From: Ganoderma boninense
Lineage: Eukaryota > Basidiomycota > Agaricomycetes > Polyporales > Polyporaceae
Length of the DNA: 64,000 nt
Reading direction: 5' to 3'
NCBI GenBank assembly: GCA_002900995.3
Contig: CM035307.1
Coordinates: forward strand, 930,001 to 994,000
The translations under genes and the position numbers were made by a program. Under the pieces are notes generated by a model. That model saw only the letters and a program-made list of their open reading frames with translations, made no database searches and had not been told where the DNA came from. Below are positions 12,155 to 24,576 of the stretch, piece by piece; the stretch's first letter is position 1; each line of letters opens with the position of its first letter.

Positions 12155-14223
12155 ATGCTCGTCGGCAACCTCAATCACCACCACGCCCGCCAGGCCAATG
12201 GCACCCGTGGTTCTGACGGCTGCCTCATCTGCACCGATACCAACCCCAACTGTGAATGCTCCTTTGGCCAGCAATGTATTCTGATCGGCCGGTGGGTGCC
12301 CTCCCTTCCCATTACTGTTCTATCCGTCTCAACCCCGTGGCGACTATTCCAAAGCGGCTGCAACCAGTGTCCATACGCAGAGTGCATCGCCGCCGGCTCC
12401 TCAACTGGCTCCTCCAAAGGTGGTGTCAGCAAGGGTGCTGTCGCTGGTGCAGTCGTCGCAATCATCCTCGTCCTGGCTGCGACCGTCGCCGGTTTCTTCT
12501 GGTATCGCCGGCGTCAACGCCTCGCGGCCCAGAAGAACCAGGATGAATCCAAGTCCGATGTGCCAGCACGCGCGGAGGACGTCCTTAACAGGCCTGATCC
12601 CAACGAAAAGCCTCCCGTCTCTCCTCCGCCCCAACTCAACTCCGTCAGAATATACTCGGCTACCCTCCAGGGAACCATCAACCTCGATCCTTCGGCGTCC
12701 TCTACCGTGGGTCATACCCAGCCTTCCAACTCCTCAGTTCATTCAAACCCCTTTGAGGACTCTCATTCCATCCAGACCACTTCCACTGGTACTCAGTCCA
12801 ACGTCATTCCCATCGCGCTTGTTCCTCCTGGTTCGGTCAGGTCCGGCGGTTCATCAATCCAGTCTCACGGGCGCAACGCCGCACAGGCTGGTGCGAATGT
12901 GCGCGGTGATATGAATCTGGATCACGTTAACGTCTCGAACGACACACTGCCGCCTCCCATGCCGCATACGCTACGTCTGCACGGTCCGACACCGCCAACA
13001 ACCGCATGTCGTACATGACCACGGGAAGCTACACGAGCGACTTCCTCGAGACGTCGGTCATCGTCACCCCCACCCGCGGCACCGTCAAGCAGGTCGTGGG
13101 CGTGGCCAAAGCCGAGGTTCTTCATGCATCGCCGACTGACACTCTCAGCCGGTCGTCCACCCTCACAAGGCAGCACCGCTCCCCTCTCGGCGCTTCGAGC
13201 TTCGGGCCTGCGGATGTCATGCAGGAGGATAAGGAGCAGGAGGTCACTGTTCCGGCGAACCCCTTCTCCGACCACCACTCGCCTTACCCGACCGGCTCTC
13301 CAGCTCCCTCTTCCACGACGTTCGGCTCACCCGGTACTTCGGATGCCATCCCCAGTCGTGTTACCTCGCGTCAAGAAGCTGCTGCGAGCTGGCTGCAGGA
13401 GGACCCCGCCCTTCTCTATGCCAACAATGGTAACGCCGACGAGCGTCCCGCAAGCGTCTACACTCAGGCATCTGCCATCGTCGCGGACATCAGCAATGCG
13501 AGGCGCGTGCACCTTGGCTTCGAGCAGGCTACCCAGCTGCCGCATACGCCTCTCAGCGCGGCTCTCAGCTCGCCACGCACGCCGTACCGCATGACCAGTG
13601 CGAAGCTCGTTTCCCCTCTCATGAACCACAGCGCAGCACTTCAGACTGGCGGCAGCTCGACTGCGGGGGCGCTCGAGCAGCAGCAAGCACGCGCACTCAA
13701 GGACCTCAAGCGTACGTCGATGTCTTCGATGATGACGACTGCCACCGGTGCCGACTCGATCTTGGAGAGCTTCCCCTTCGTGCCCCCTTCGCCGATATCG
13801 AACTTGCCTCCTCGCTCGCCGCCGCGTTCGCCTCTCGCTCAGCAGTCGTTCGCAGGTTCCCAGGAAGACCCCAACAACCAGTCCGCAACGCAGATGGTCA
13901 ACCGCGCACGGGCGTCGGCGTCGGCTTCTAGCACGCTCTCTGCGCTCCAGCCCCCTAACCGCAAGGTTCTTGGGATGAGCGTTGCGTCCAACGGCTCGAC
14001 GGCCAGCAATGGCCTTGGTTCGTTCCCCTTCCAGATTGACTCAGGCGCTGCGCCTCAGGAGAGCAACGCTTCGACTGCGCCGTCTTCGTTCACCGCGAGC
14101 AGCGATGGCTCGGGTGCGCAGCGCAAGCGTGCGAGCCTCGACACGCTCGCGCTCACTAGCGACCTCTCGTCGTACCCGCTCGGCTTCGACAAGGCCCCAG
14201 TCCCGCCCGTGCCTCGGCGCTGA
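12155..14223 (+). CDS. OPY2: OPY2-like single-pass membrane anchor, with one apparent frameshift
   Basis: Start ATG 12155. The short extracellular head has the spaced cysteines of the Opy2 N-terminal domain: CLICTDTNPNCECSFGQQC, then after an intron GRGCNQCPYAEC. One membrane helix follows (GAVAGAVVAIILVLAATVAG) with a basic stop-transfer FFWYRRRQR. The long Ser/Pro-rich cytosolic tail includes a block near 13010 reading MSYMTTGSYTSDFL and VKQVVGVAKAEV. In yeast Opy2 anchors Ste50 to the plasma membrane for HOG and filamentous MAPK signalling. The tail changes frame between about 12960 and 12975 with no usable splice pair: the upstream frame ends ..LPPPMPHT and the downstream one resumes as AAYATSARSDTANNR. 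This is either a one-base indel error or a real break. The tail runs to TGA at 14221-14223. Confidence 0.75.
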
Positions 14224-16436
14224 GCGGCGTGTAGCCGTACTACCTGCGCAGCCCTGCTGCGGTCACGAGCGCGGTGTATGAGTATACGAGTCAGTCTGGC
14301 ATGTATTGGAAGACCACGATCCTCGACGTCCCCCTGCCCCCCTTTCGTCCGCCCTATCCCCCCCATCGCCCTTGGCTTGGTTTGACTCTGCGGCCTGGTT
14401 GACCCGGGCGAGACTCAATTTCCCTCCCAATGGTTGTCCCTCCCTTCCCGTCCCCAGATATGCAGCCCTGTACGTCTCGACAGTTTTTGCCTAGATCTCG
14501 TTCAACGTTGACATATATATCTTATCCTGTCTCTTATTTTTCCTGTTTTGTCTGTTTTGCTTTTTCATTTTTAACCCCTGTAGCTACTGGTTTTCTCCCT
14601 TCTCGTGAAGCCCTTGAAGCTTGAGTCGCAGTCGCTACATAGTACGGTCCCCCATCCCCATCCCCTTCTCCCCCTTCTCCCCGCACGCACCGGGCTCTGC
14701 TTCTGACTTCCTCGCGGTGCGTGCCGTGCTGTCCTTGTCCATCTTTCGTGGCCCCCATCGGCGGCGCCGTGCGAGCTCGTTTATATGTTCGGTGTGTTCA
14801 GTAAATGGCGACGGATACCTGCGCCGCAGAACGGGCTGTGGCCGCGAGCCGTCGCCCAGCTCCGGATCCCCCCCCCCCCTCCTCCCTGGGGGGCTTCGAG
14901 CGGCGGCCGCCTGTGTCAGTGTGTTTGGGTTGATGTTGTGCTTATTTATGCGTTGCGTGTTCGAGGCGTTTTCTCGAGGTCATCGAGGTTATTCTCTCTT
15001 CCTCTTTGCTGCCGCCGCCACGGGCACCCCTTCACCCTCGGGTTCCTGAAGTGATTAATGTTCGGAGTGTACGTACGTACTCGTTACTCCGGTACCGGTC
15101 GTGGTTCGCGTTTCAAGTGTGCGGTACGTACTACGTAGGTGCGCGTTGGGAAATGGACAGTAGGCTCGTGTTGTGCACCTACCTTCAAATTTCGGAGAGT
15201 GCTGGATCCTGCCGTCTTCTTCGACTTCACGACATTTCGAATTCGGTGCGTTCACTGCTCGACACTCTTGATGACCCTTGGCTTGGCTACATGATCTGTG
15301 ATTGGTGCATTACTGCTGAACAGCGCTGAGTGGTGCCGGTGACCCGCTCACGCATCCATCTCTGGGATGTCTCTTGGCGAACAGTGGCTTACAGTCCGGA
15401 TGTCCGATTGCCACAAACGTCCTTGGACACACTAACTAGCAACCTAAGTATGTAGAAGGGCTCAACGTTTCAACCTCCATCAACGCTCGGTCCCGAAGGC
15501 GGAACATTTGTTCAAGAGCAGAGGTTACATCTACTTATCTCATCTGTGAAATGTACTGCGCTTGAATTTGACCGTTGCCGTCATGGCAAGTAAACAGGAA
15601 CTTAAGCAAAACTTGAGCACAGTCCGGTACTTAGACCCGTCCATATGCAGCGCAGTCCACGCGTACGCCCCGTCGGGGCTGCCGTCCTGAATGCTCATCA
15701 AGGCCTCCACATGCAAACTACATTATAACGAAATACCCCGTGTAGTGTTCAACGTTTTATGTTCGGGCCTATTCGGGCGATCCCTCGCAAACCACACGAT
15801 GCCGTCGGCAGGTAGGTACTTCCGTCCAGGGAATGCCGTAAGTTGCGATGTGCCCGCGGTTCGGGCACGGTTCGGGCTTGCGCGGAGGAGTTGTTCCATC
15901 ATATGAAAACCATACTTAAGTATCCACACACCGGAAGGCTGATGTCGGACACATCAGATCCTCTTTCGTCGGAGTGTGCAAGTCTGCAACTGAGGCCTTC
16001 TGCTTCACTCAGACTGACATCAGAGCCCCCGAACCGAGGAAGTGAGCACTCCGTAACTTGCAAGGTACTGGTGCCTGAAACGTGGTCTGCGAGATCACGT
16101 TGCGGATGGTTAGAGGATGGTTAGAACTAACCAAAGCCGTGCCGGGCTCCTGTGAGGCAGCCTGAGGTGATCCTTGGTTCACGGGAGAAGCTGGGGCTGG
16201 GTCGACCGTGGCGAAACAGCATGGCGCTCGGTTCCCAGAATCCGAACAAATGTTAAACCCTCGATTCCCTATGGATACAGCCTGGTAGTATGTGGCTCCG
16301 TTCCTGCTAACCTACAATGTCCCGGTCCTCCAAAGTAGTTACAACAACAGCGCACCATCGGCGCAATCTCAAAAATCCCGTTTGAAAGAAAAACAGTGGG
16401 GTGTGGTGTGGTTGGGGGGGGGGGGGTGAGCGAAGC
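14224..16436. other. Gene-poor gap, 2.2 kb
   Basis: The first few hundred bases are probably the OPY2-like 3' UTR (pyrimidine-rich, T-rich near 14540-14580). There are C and G homopolymers near 14868-14878 and a run of about 14 G near 16413-16426. I find no exon, tRNA or inverted repeat that I can support. Confidence 0.5.
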
Positions 16437-18647
16437 TCAATCAGTCTCCCCGCTTCCCCCACGGCATGGGCATCGGCTCGAAATCACTGCAATGTCGATG
16501 TGCGTCAGCCTCCCCCCCTTCCCCCACAACCCAACTCGAAACTGAAATGCAGAGCACTCACCCTTCGACGTCCGCCCTCTCATGTTCGACCCGCTCGTGC
16601 TCCGCCCTTCCCCCGCTCCCGCCGGCCGGAAGCGCCACCAGTAGCTGCCCGACGCGTCGTGCACGAGCAGCGCGGCGTGCTCGAGCGCAGGGCAGTGCGG
16701 CTCGAGGATGTCGGCGAGCTCGAGCCCGCGCGTGCGCGCGGCGGCGAACCACGCGGCGTCGCGGTGCCGCGCTGTGGTGCTGGGCCGCGACGCCGCGGCG
16801 CAGGACGTGCGGGGCCCGGTCGAGTCCGGGAAGTCGAGGTTGAGGCGGAGGGTGCGGAGGCGTGTGAGGGGTGTGAGGGCTTGTGCGATGTGTTTCTGTG
16901 GGGTTCGTGTTTAGTTGAGTTCGAATTCTGGTTCTGGTTCGTGGCGACGGAGTGGAGGAGTTGGGGGGGAAGGGGAGAGGGGTGCACATACGTAGTCAAC
17001 TTCGCCTCCGTTGCGATATCGGTGGAGCTCGAGGTGTGCTAGGCAGGGGAACGCGGACGCGATGTAAAGGAGGAGCGCTTCATCTGCGTGGTCGGCTTGG
17101 TAGACTAGCTCGAGCCTCTCGAGGTAGTGCAGGGACATGCGATGTAGGATACAGAGACATTCAGACGAACCGAGTAACTGGGATGCCCAACGTTCGAGGT
17201 CGTACTGACTATGCAGGTCTTGGTGGAAGTAGTAGCGAGGCCAGTCGCGGAGGGAGAGGTGGCTTATGCTCGTCGCAGAGATGGAGAAGATAGCATCTGT
17301 TGGGTTGGGATAGGCAAGTATAAGGGTTCGCAGCCCCGAGAGATCAACATCTATCGGAGGATCGTGGCCCAATATGGGGGCGCGAGCGAGTCCGAGTGCA
17401 TGTGGCTGGGCAGCGCAGATAGCAAGTTTCCGCAATTCGGGCATCCGCGAGAGGAGACGAGGGAGTGTCGTCGACTGGCTCCGGAGATAGTACCGGCCGG
17501 TCAGGGACAGCTCTCGGAGGCGAGGCCAGGTGAGCTCGGACATGCGCGCAACCGGCGCGGACTCCATGGGAAGCTCGAGAATTTCTGCGGTGGGAGCAAT
17601 TCCAAGGGTGATGAGAGCGAGGCACTGGGACTCTATCGCAATTTCCGCGGACACATTCCTCCGCTCCATCTCGCTAATGGTCTCTCGCCAGACAAATGGC
17701 GCGTGCTTCAAGTGTGTGATGGATATGTTGGGAGGATACGGAGAATCGACTCTCGGATCAGGGTGTCCGCCCGTCCACCGCACGGTGCGAGTGAATTCGA
17801 CGGAAAGGAGTGAATTGTGCGCTAGACACTTCTTCATAAGGTCCATGTGGGTAAGTTTGAGCGTGCATTGGAACGAGACAGAATGCAAGGCAGGGAAATA
17901 ATCGAGTTCGGCGCCGGGGATCAATGCTATCTCGAGCCGTGGTCTCTTCAGAGCCTCAGGGGGAGAGACAGGTTCGGACGATGGCAGCCTCTTGCGAAAA
18001 TCTGCAGAGGATCTCCGTACGGTGGGACACCCAGTCTGATGGCTGGCCGCGGGGCATATGGCCTCCCACACTGCCGGATGATTCTCCAGGGTTTCCCATC
18101 CCTCGGGACAGCCCAGCAAGTGGAGATCCCAATCCACAGTGCTTTTCTTGGGGCTCTCAGTGGGGGGAGGGGGGTTGAAGTATGTGAGGTGCCTGTTGGT
18201 CGGCCAAGAGGTCTATGGCTGAACCGCAAGAAGAATAGGAACCACTCACGAAACATAAGGGCGAATTTCCTCAGGAGGTATTCCCATCTCTCCACTGGGG
18301 TACGCGGTACAACGGGCGAAGAGGATTGGCATGCACGCGGCGCGCATATAGTGAGATGTTCGAGACAGGCGCTTCAGGGCACGCCTTTTCTGCGAGACGG
18401 CTTGTACGATGAGACGGAATACATCCTGGGGGATTGTTTCGAGTCTGGAAGAGGATGGAAGTGAGAAACAAGCTCTGGGTGGTATGTCGGGATATGCTTA
18501 AACTTACGTGAGAGATGGGATCGGTTGCAGATCAGGAATGGGTTGAATTTGTAGATGGGGCTCGGTCGTCGACGCCTGGGCACCGTGCTTCGAAGACCCC
18601 TCCGGAACGGGGCTGCGGAGAACAGTCTCGACCGGATCCAAGTGCAT
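16437..18647 (-). CDS. F-box protein with leucine-rich C-terminal region
   Basis: Start ATG 18647-18645 (MHLDPVETVLRSPVPEG). After a GTAAG..TTCCAG intron comes an F-box-like motif, LETIPQDVFRLIVQAVSQKR..LKRLSRTSHYMR, then a large exon of irregular leucine-rich segments (ELTWPRLRELSLTG, LSGLRTLILAYPN, ISHLSLRDWPRYYF, LERLELVYQ). A further exon (AQALTPLTRLRTLRLNLDF .. LLVHDASGSYWWRF) follows an intron after GGEVDY. This is the usual layout of basidiomycete F-box/LRR proteins, expected to be substrate adaptors of SCF ubiquitin ligases. The last short exon is uncertain: one splice choice ends at 16437, another frame would read DFEPMPMPWGKRGD. It belongs to a different subtype from the array at 24.5-39.2 kb. 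Confidence 0.75.
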
Positions 18648-19028
18648 GCGTTATCGCCGACAGTCTGGACCGGTGCAAGGACGTGCAGGTGACTGTGGTG
18701 AGCGACGAGAGCAGCGGTCTGCAACGGCGCCGACTCTTTGACGGAGGAGTAAGTACTGCCGTACGACCATCCCGCCCGGCACCGCGGCACTCGCCGTCCG
18801 CCTAATCCTGGTCTGATCAGACCTCCAGCACTCTCGGAGTTCGAGGGCCCCCAACGAAACCCCCTCAGTCAGACGCCCGTCGTCCAAGCCGCGCACATGT
18901 GATACTGCAGCGCGACCACCACCATGCACGCCAATAGCCGGTGGGCGATCACTTGCTTTCTCCTCTCCCCCATCCTCCAGGCAACTAACCGGCCTCCTCA
19001 ACCTACTGTGTATAGCTAAACAAACAGC
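18648..19028. promoter_or_regulatory. Divergent promoter region, F-box gene / peroxisomal carrier
   Basis: 381 bp between two start codons that point away from each other. No clear TATA element. The assignment rests on gene orientation. Confidence 0.5.
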
Positions 19029-20296
19029 ATGAGCGACTCTGCGATCCACGCGCTGGCCGGAGCGGCTGGTGGCATCGTCGCAATGACCGCGACATAGTGA
19101 GCGTTTGCTACATCCCGACTATGAAGTCATAGCACTCAGAGAGGTGTTTGATGCGTAGTCCGCTCATCTTCCTCTCCACCCGCGCGGCGGTTGAGACTAA
19201 ACGGGAACAGAAGGTGTGTCTGCGTCTGCATGTTTGCCCAAGGGGCTTGCTCAGACGTCTCTCCCCGACAGACCGCATATGAAGCCGTCCTTGACATCGT
19301 CAAGAGGGAGGGCTTCTTTGGTCTCTACAGCGGCCTCAACTCCAGCTTGCTTGGTATTGCAATCACCAACGGGTGCGTTTCGCGTTCACTCCTCAGCTTT
19401 TCCCTTTTCTTCCCCTACCCCATTCCCCTCGTTGCGCCGTTCTAATTCCGCCACAAACGTAGAGTGTACTATTACTTCTACGAAGGCTCCCGCAACTTCA
19501 TCCTCAAAGCGCGGAATGGCAGCAAGGGTCTCAGTACGCTCGAGTCCATGCTCGCTGGTCTCATCGCCGGCTCCGCAACCACCATCATTTCGAACCCAGT
19601 CTGGGTCGTCCAGACTACCCAAGCGGTCTATTCGATGTCCGAGTCGAGCAAGGCGTCGTCCCCGGGCGCGCCACGTGCCGAGCGTCCAGGCATCGTCCAA
19701 ACCGTCCAGCACATCCTTCGCAAGGACGGCATACTTGCCCTCTGGCGCGGACTCGGGCCTGCTCTCGTGCTGGTCATCAACCCGATCATCCAGTACACGG
19801 TGTTCGAGCAGCTGAAGAACTTCCTGGTCGCGGGAAGGACCGCCAAGCTCAGGGCAAGCGGCGCGAAGAACGCGGTTGCCGTCCTGACTGATCTGGACTA
19901 CTTCATGTTGGGCGCGCTGTCGAAGCTGGTCGCGACTTCTTCCACCTACCCGTACATGTACGCCTTCGGTCGTTTGATCGCGAGGTACTGCGCTCATGTG
20001 ACACCACGTTCTTTAGTGTCGTGAAGAGCCGTCTGCAGGCTGGTCAAGCTAACGCACAGAGGTACAAGTCTGCATTTGACGGTGTCGCCACGATCGTCAA
20101 GGAGGAGGGCATTGAAGGCCTGTACAAGGGCGTTGGAAGCAAGCTTACGCAGAGCGTTCTGACGGCCGCCATTCTCTTCGCTGGGCAGAAACGTATATAT
20201 GACGTGATCAAGAAGGTGCGATACCTACCTTTTCCATGTCTCGTGTGCAACTGACGACGTGCTGTCTAGGCATTGACCCGAGTACCTGTGCAGTAG
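19029..20296 (+). CDS. ANT1: Peroxisomal adenine nucleotide carrier (mitochondrial carrier family, ANT1/PMP47-type)
   Basis: Start ATG 19029 (MSDSAIHALAGAAGGIVAM), stop TAG 20294-20296 (ALTRVPVQ). Three carrier repeats are visible. Repeat 1 has TYPLIFLSTRAAVETK (signature PxxxxxTR) then GFFGLYSGL. Repeat 2 has SNPVWVVQTTQAV then GILALWRGLGPAL. Repeat 3 has TYPYIVVKSRLQAG then GIEGLYKGVGSKL and a C-terminal ILFAGQKRIYDVI. Five GT..AG introns join in phase. The sequence pattern matches fungal Ant1p and Pmp47, which exchange cytosolic ATP for peroxisomal AMP to support fatty-acid activation. The motif order makes the family secure; the precise substrate is by homology. A transposon-like element begins about 100 bp past the stop, probably in the 3' UTR. 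Confidence 0.9.
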
Positions 20297-20396
20297 AAGG
20301 CGTGTCGTTGTAGCATAAATCTTCTTTATTGAAGTAATCTGGACGGTAACTCTATCAATTTTCACAGTGGATCCTAGAGGGTTTGTAGTATATTTA

Positions 20397-20466
20397 CAGT
20401 GCCTTGCATAATTGCGTGAACGCGCCGAAAAATCCCCAGCAGGCGCTTATACCTCGCCTACCAAAT
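20397..20466 (+). repeat. Left terminal inverted repeat of the MITE
   Basis: Seventy bases ending ..CTCGCCTACCAAAT. Pairs with 20710-20780 on the opposite strand. TA precedes it at 20395-20396. Confidence 0.87.
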
Positions 20467-20709
20467 GCGGATGGATCACGGTCACATGCAACGCCAACGC
20501 CGCCTGTGCGCCTCTTCTGGTCGTAACTTCAGCCTGACTGTTCCCCTTGTCCCCCACGCTTGTCTACTTCCTGGAGAGCTCAGTGGTTCTCAACGGGCCT
20601 CCTAGTGTACCATTTGGGCCCTCAGCTGCTTCGGGAGGCACCCATGCCATCCAAGAGACATGTCACATCAAGGTCACCAACTCGCTTCTGAAGCTTCCCA
20701 GGCGTCCTG

Positions 20710-20780
20710 ATTTGGTAGGCGAGCATATAGGCGCCTGCTGGGAATTTTTCGGCGCGTTCACGCAATTATGCAAGGCACTG
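20710..20780 (-). repeat. Right terminal inverted repeat of the MITE
   Basis: Reverse complement of the left arm with a few substitutions and one extra base. TA follows it at 20781-20782. Confidence 0.87.
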
Positions 20781-20782
20781 TA

Positions 20783-21531
20783 GTGTGCACAATTTAGAAA
20801 TGATGCAGGCTCGAGACGGGGTAAGACTGCAGCTGGTTCAAAGTCGCGGCCGAATCTGCCTGCTTACCCCTGCCAGTCTGTACAGCCTGAAGCGAGTCTG
20901 TGTGAAGGGTTTGTGTACTTAATATTCTACAATCCTGATGATTGACAAGTGCGTACCGTGCATGTGAATGTAAAAGAGAGCCCTCGCCGCGAGAATCAAA
21001 ATGTATATTCTAGCAAGATTAGCGCTGGTGTATGATCTCGATCGAGACGAGCGCGGTTCACTCGACCTTGGATTGCATCTTGCCTGGCCCTTTGCCTGAT
21101 CCCCTTCCACATTCTTTCACCAGACCCTGTCCAACCTCCGCCCCTGCACTGCGAGCACTCTCGCCCTCTGGCAGGTCCCATGAACCTATGCATTCGCCCA
21201 AGCCGGCGTAGAGACCGCGATATCAGCAGCGTTCTCATGCGGCGCGCGCGACTAACCCCTCCCAGGAGCCCCAAGCTTCTATTCCCATGGCCCACCTGAT
21301 AAGTCCGCCACCGCGCTCACTGTCAGCCCGTGGTCCCAAGGCCTCAGCAGGCCAGATGGCTCCTCTTATACCGTATCTCCAGCAGAACACGGCCCGCCGG
21401 GAGAGACCTGCTCGCGCGCCTGGGCAGCCGTATTATCCTCCAGCCAGATTGATGCGTGTGCTCTCGTCCCGTATCTCTCGCTCTGGCTCCCCTGCTCCTT
21501 GCTAAACGCTACCTTCAAAGCGACTGGCAGG
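20783..21531. other. Intergenic, 749 bp upstream of ATG22
   Basis: Lies between the MITE and ATG22 and is presumably the ATG22 promoter and 5' UTR. No supported exon or RNA gene. Confidence 0.5.
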
Positions 21532-24035
21532 ATGTTCGGCTTCCGAGCGCCCGAGGCCGAGGGCTTACCCGAGGTGACCGCCACGCCCCTTACAACTGAT
21601 TCGGCGGACGGCGATGGACTCAAGAAGAGGAGGGCTTCGCACGTGGAAGGAACTGAGGTAGAGGAGGGCGTTGCGATCGCCTCCGTGAGGAGGGGTGAGC
21701 CTATCGTCACCCGCATGGTGAGTCACCACCCTCTCCTGCGCACCTCAGAGTCGAGAGTCCGCGAGCCGAGACGAGACAGGATGTTGACGGTGGTTGTCGG
21801 GATAGGAACTCTGGAGCTACTACTGTGCGTCGTGTGCGGATTTTAGCCGTGTATATGCGCCGTCTTAACTCATTGGGTGCCAGTGTACTACAATGGAGAT
21901 AACGTGAGTGCAATGTTGCCTTCGTCGCGTGTCTGCTTCTGACGGAGCTGTCTTTATTTCAGGGTGTAGGGCCAAATGGTCAGTACTAGTACCACGCTTT
22001 GAAAGATAACCCCCGTCTCAGAGATTGAAATGTCTCCTCAGGCTACTCCCTGACTCTGTTCCAGTCGCTCGCAACTGCTGCAGGATACGATCCAGTCAAA
22101 GGCCCCGGGTCCGATTGCAATGCCGCAGACGCTTCAGGTCAATGCGTGCTCCCATGGGGCAGAGGCACCAAGGCCGTCAGCTCGGTCGTGCTTGTGTCGA
22201 ACGGCGTCAGCTTCGCAGTAAGTCGTCTCCAGCCCTCCGAGGCCGATGGCACGCGAACAGGGCCCGCTGACCATGTCATACGATGGCACGTCAAGATAAT
22301 GACCGCTATCTTCACCACCATCGGGTCTGCAGCCGATTACGGAACGTTCGGTCGCTGGCTGCTCCTTATCCTCACGATCGTCTGCTGGGGCGCCCAGTTC
22401 GCGAGCATGTCGCTCACGTGTGCGTCCTTTGGGTTTTTCAACATCATTTGGGGGCGGCATGTGCTCACTGTGGCATCCTTGCAGCGCCGGATAGGTGGGG
22501 TGTTGCGATGGCTCTGTACATGGTCGGGTTCATATCGTACGGCGCGACGCTCGTGTTCTATGCGGCGGTCTTCCCGCGGCTTGCGCGCAACACGAAGCAC
22601 GCAAGGGACTTGAGGGAGCGGTACGAGAAGGGCGAGGTCTCTGCGGAGGAGTACGAGGTTGAGGAGAGCATGGAGAAGAACCGGATAAGCAATATCAGCA
22701 CAGTGAGTGTCTTGCGTGAATTTGAAGGCTTTACTGAGATGGGGAGGTCGGACGTTGGCGCTGAACGTTGAACTGGTTTAGATGCACAGCAATATCGGGT
22801 ATATTTTGACCCTCGCTCTGAACCTTTCGCTTTTGCTTCCACTCAACAAGAACCGAAGAGTAAACAATTATGTTATCGTATTGTGAGTGCGATTGGAGAG
22901 GCTCAAGGATTTCGTTGTGTAACACAATTCCATGTCTAGGACGAACGGTTATTGGGTTATTACTGGTATCTGGTGGTGTGCGTGCTTCTATGGAGAAGTT
23001 TTCTTTTTCTCTGTGTGTGCTGAAAAGACTCTGTTGCAGTCATTTTCCAACAACCACGACCTGGGCCTCCCCTTCCGAAGGGTGAACGTTATGTCACCAT
23101 TGGATGGAAGCAGATCTGGATTGCACTCAAACAGTACAGGAAGCTCCCTTACACTTTCATATATCTGGTCGCCTTCTTCCTGCTTGCAGACGTACGTCTC
23201 ATCCTTCAGAACACACATTGGTCGCCACTCATGTGCATATATGCAGGGTCTGAACACCACCGGGACCCTCATATCAATCTGCCAGAACGACAAGTTCCAG
23301 TTCTCGTTCCTGCAGAACACATACCTCGGCCTCGCGCAGGCGATCACGTCCACGATCAGCACGCTCGGGTTCTGGTACATCCAGCGGCACTGGAAGATCC
23401 CGACCAAGACCATGTTCGTCGTCACGAACGTCGTGACGATCCTCATCCCGCTCTGGGGCATGGTCGGCATCTGGACGGGGCGGCTCGGGTTCCACAACGT
23501 GTGGGAGTTCTGGGCGTATAACGTCGTGTTCGGGCTCTTCCAGGCGCCGTACTATGCGTTCTCGCAGACCATGATGGCCGAGCTCACGCCGCCCGGCTTT
23601 GACAATATGGTGCGCTTTTCTCTTTTTTTTTCACCCTCTTCTGTCGAGATGGGAGAGTGGTTCTGAGCTGAGGGAGGGTGCTGCAGTTCTTCGGGCTCTT
23701 CGGGCTGTCGAACCGCGCGTCGTCCATGATCGGGCCCAACGTCATCCAGGCCATCATCGACAGGACGGGGGACAACTGGAAGGGCTTCCCGTTCCTCTTC
23801 GCGCTGTGCGTCGCCGCGAGCCTCGTCATCTGGTTCGGTGCGTGCCTTCCTCCCCCACTCGTGCAACGACGATCGTTGACGGGAATGGCGTGCTGCTGCA
23901 GGTGTCGACGTCACCACGGGACGGCGCGACGCTGTCTCGTGGGCGGAGAAGCACCGCTCGTATGCGGATACGGGCGTATGGTCTGAAGAGTCCGAGGAGC
24001 GGCCTGGTTCTCTCGACTCTGCCGACAAGAAATGA
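21532..24035 (+). CDS. ATG22: Autophagy-related protein 22, vacuolar amino-acid permease
   Basis: Start ATG 21532 (MFGFRAPEAEG), stop TGA 24033-24035. A soluble N terminus is followed by several small exons giving MELWSYYLYYNGDNGVGP and NGYSLTLFQSLATAAGYDP, the region typical of Atg22. Later exons carry multiple membrane segments (IMTAIFTTIGSAADYG, WLLLILTIVCWGAQFASM, WGVAMALYMVGFISYGATLV) and the hydrophilic loop VEESMEKNRISNISTMHSNI, then the second transporter half (FSFLQNTYLGLAQAITS, WGMVGIWTGRLGFHN, YNVVFGLFQAPYYAFSQTMM, FPFLFALCVAASLVIWFG). Atg22 is an MFS-related effluxer that exports amino acids from the vacuole after autophagic breakdown. Its length, segment order and the EKNRISN loop fit the family well. 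At least eight introns are inferred; one ends in GCATATATGCAG. Confidence 0.88.
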
Positions 24036-24576
24036 GGGGACGTGATGCTTCAGCGCTTCAGCGATTTCGTGGTAATGACTTTGATGACGGCTTTCTGTGG
24101 ACATTTTGCTTTTGGATCTTTGGGAACTGTATAACTGGACGGAATGACCAAACGCGATACACGACCACCCAACCTGCCTCGTGCAAGGCTGAGCCATCTA
24201 TCTCTTTGTAGCGAAGCTCGCATGCTGCGCTGCTCAGCAGGTTGATTTGGTGCGCGGGCCTATTTTACCCTTGTAGGGCTGCTCATAACTCAGTTCATCG
24301 CAGCAGACGACAGTACGTCATGTGCAGATCTGTCGCAGGAAGTCTGACTAAGCCCTCGATTCTGCATAAAGCCTACCAAACGGTCAGACGTCTTAGGAGG
24401 ATTTCCAGCGTGCAGCTTCGGAGGCGGCTGATGGTGAAAGCTTGACTCATGCTGCGGTTGTCCGTGGAGTATTTGAGTGCAATGTTCGACATTTTTTCGT
24501 GACACGCACCGGGGGCACTCATCGACATGGGTAAGACGAAACGGCGGTTAGTAGCATTTGCGGATCGGGTCTTTAA
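24036..24576. other. Intergenic, 541 bp
   Basis: Between ATG22 and the first member of the F-box-like array. No supported feature. Confidence 0.5.

Larger units (their letters stand above)
20397..20780. mobile_element. MITE, Tc1/mariner type, 384 bp with 70-bp terminal inverted repeats
   Basis: The left end at 20397 begins CAGTGCCTTGCATAATTGCG, and the reverse complement of the right end at 20780 begins with the same 20 bases. The match continues for about 70 bp (20397-20466 against 20710-20780) with only a few differences and one indel. Both ends abut TA, the target duplication of Tc1/mariner elements, and CAGTG is a typical mariner-superfamily terminus. The interior has no plausible transposase frame, so it is non-autonomous. 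The near-identical arms suggest a fairly recent insertion. Confidence 0.88.

Noticed and set aside
20820..20880. Possible tRNA (GGTTCAAAGTC resembling a B box)
   Set aside because: I could not fold an acceptor stem or find a matching A box at the correct distance.
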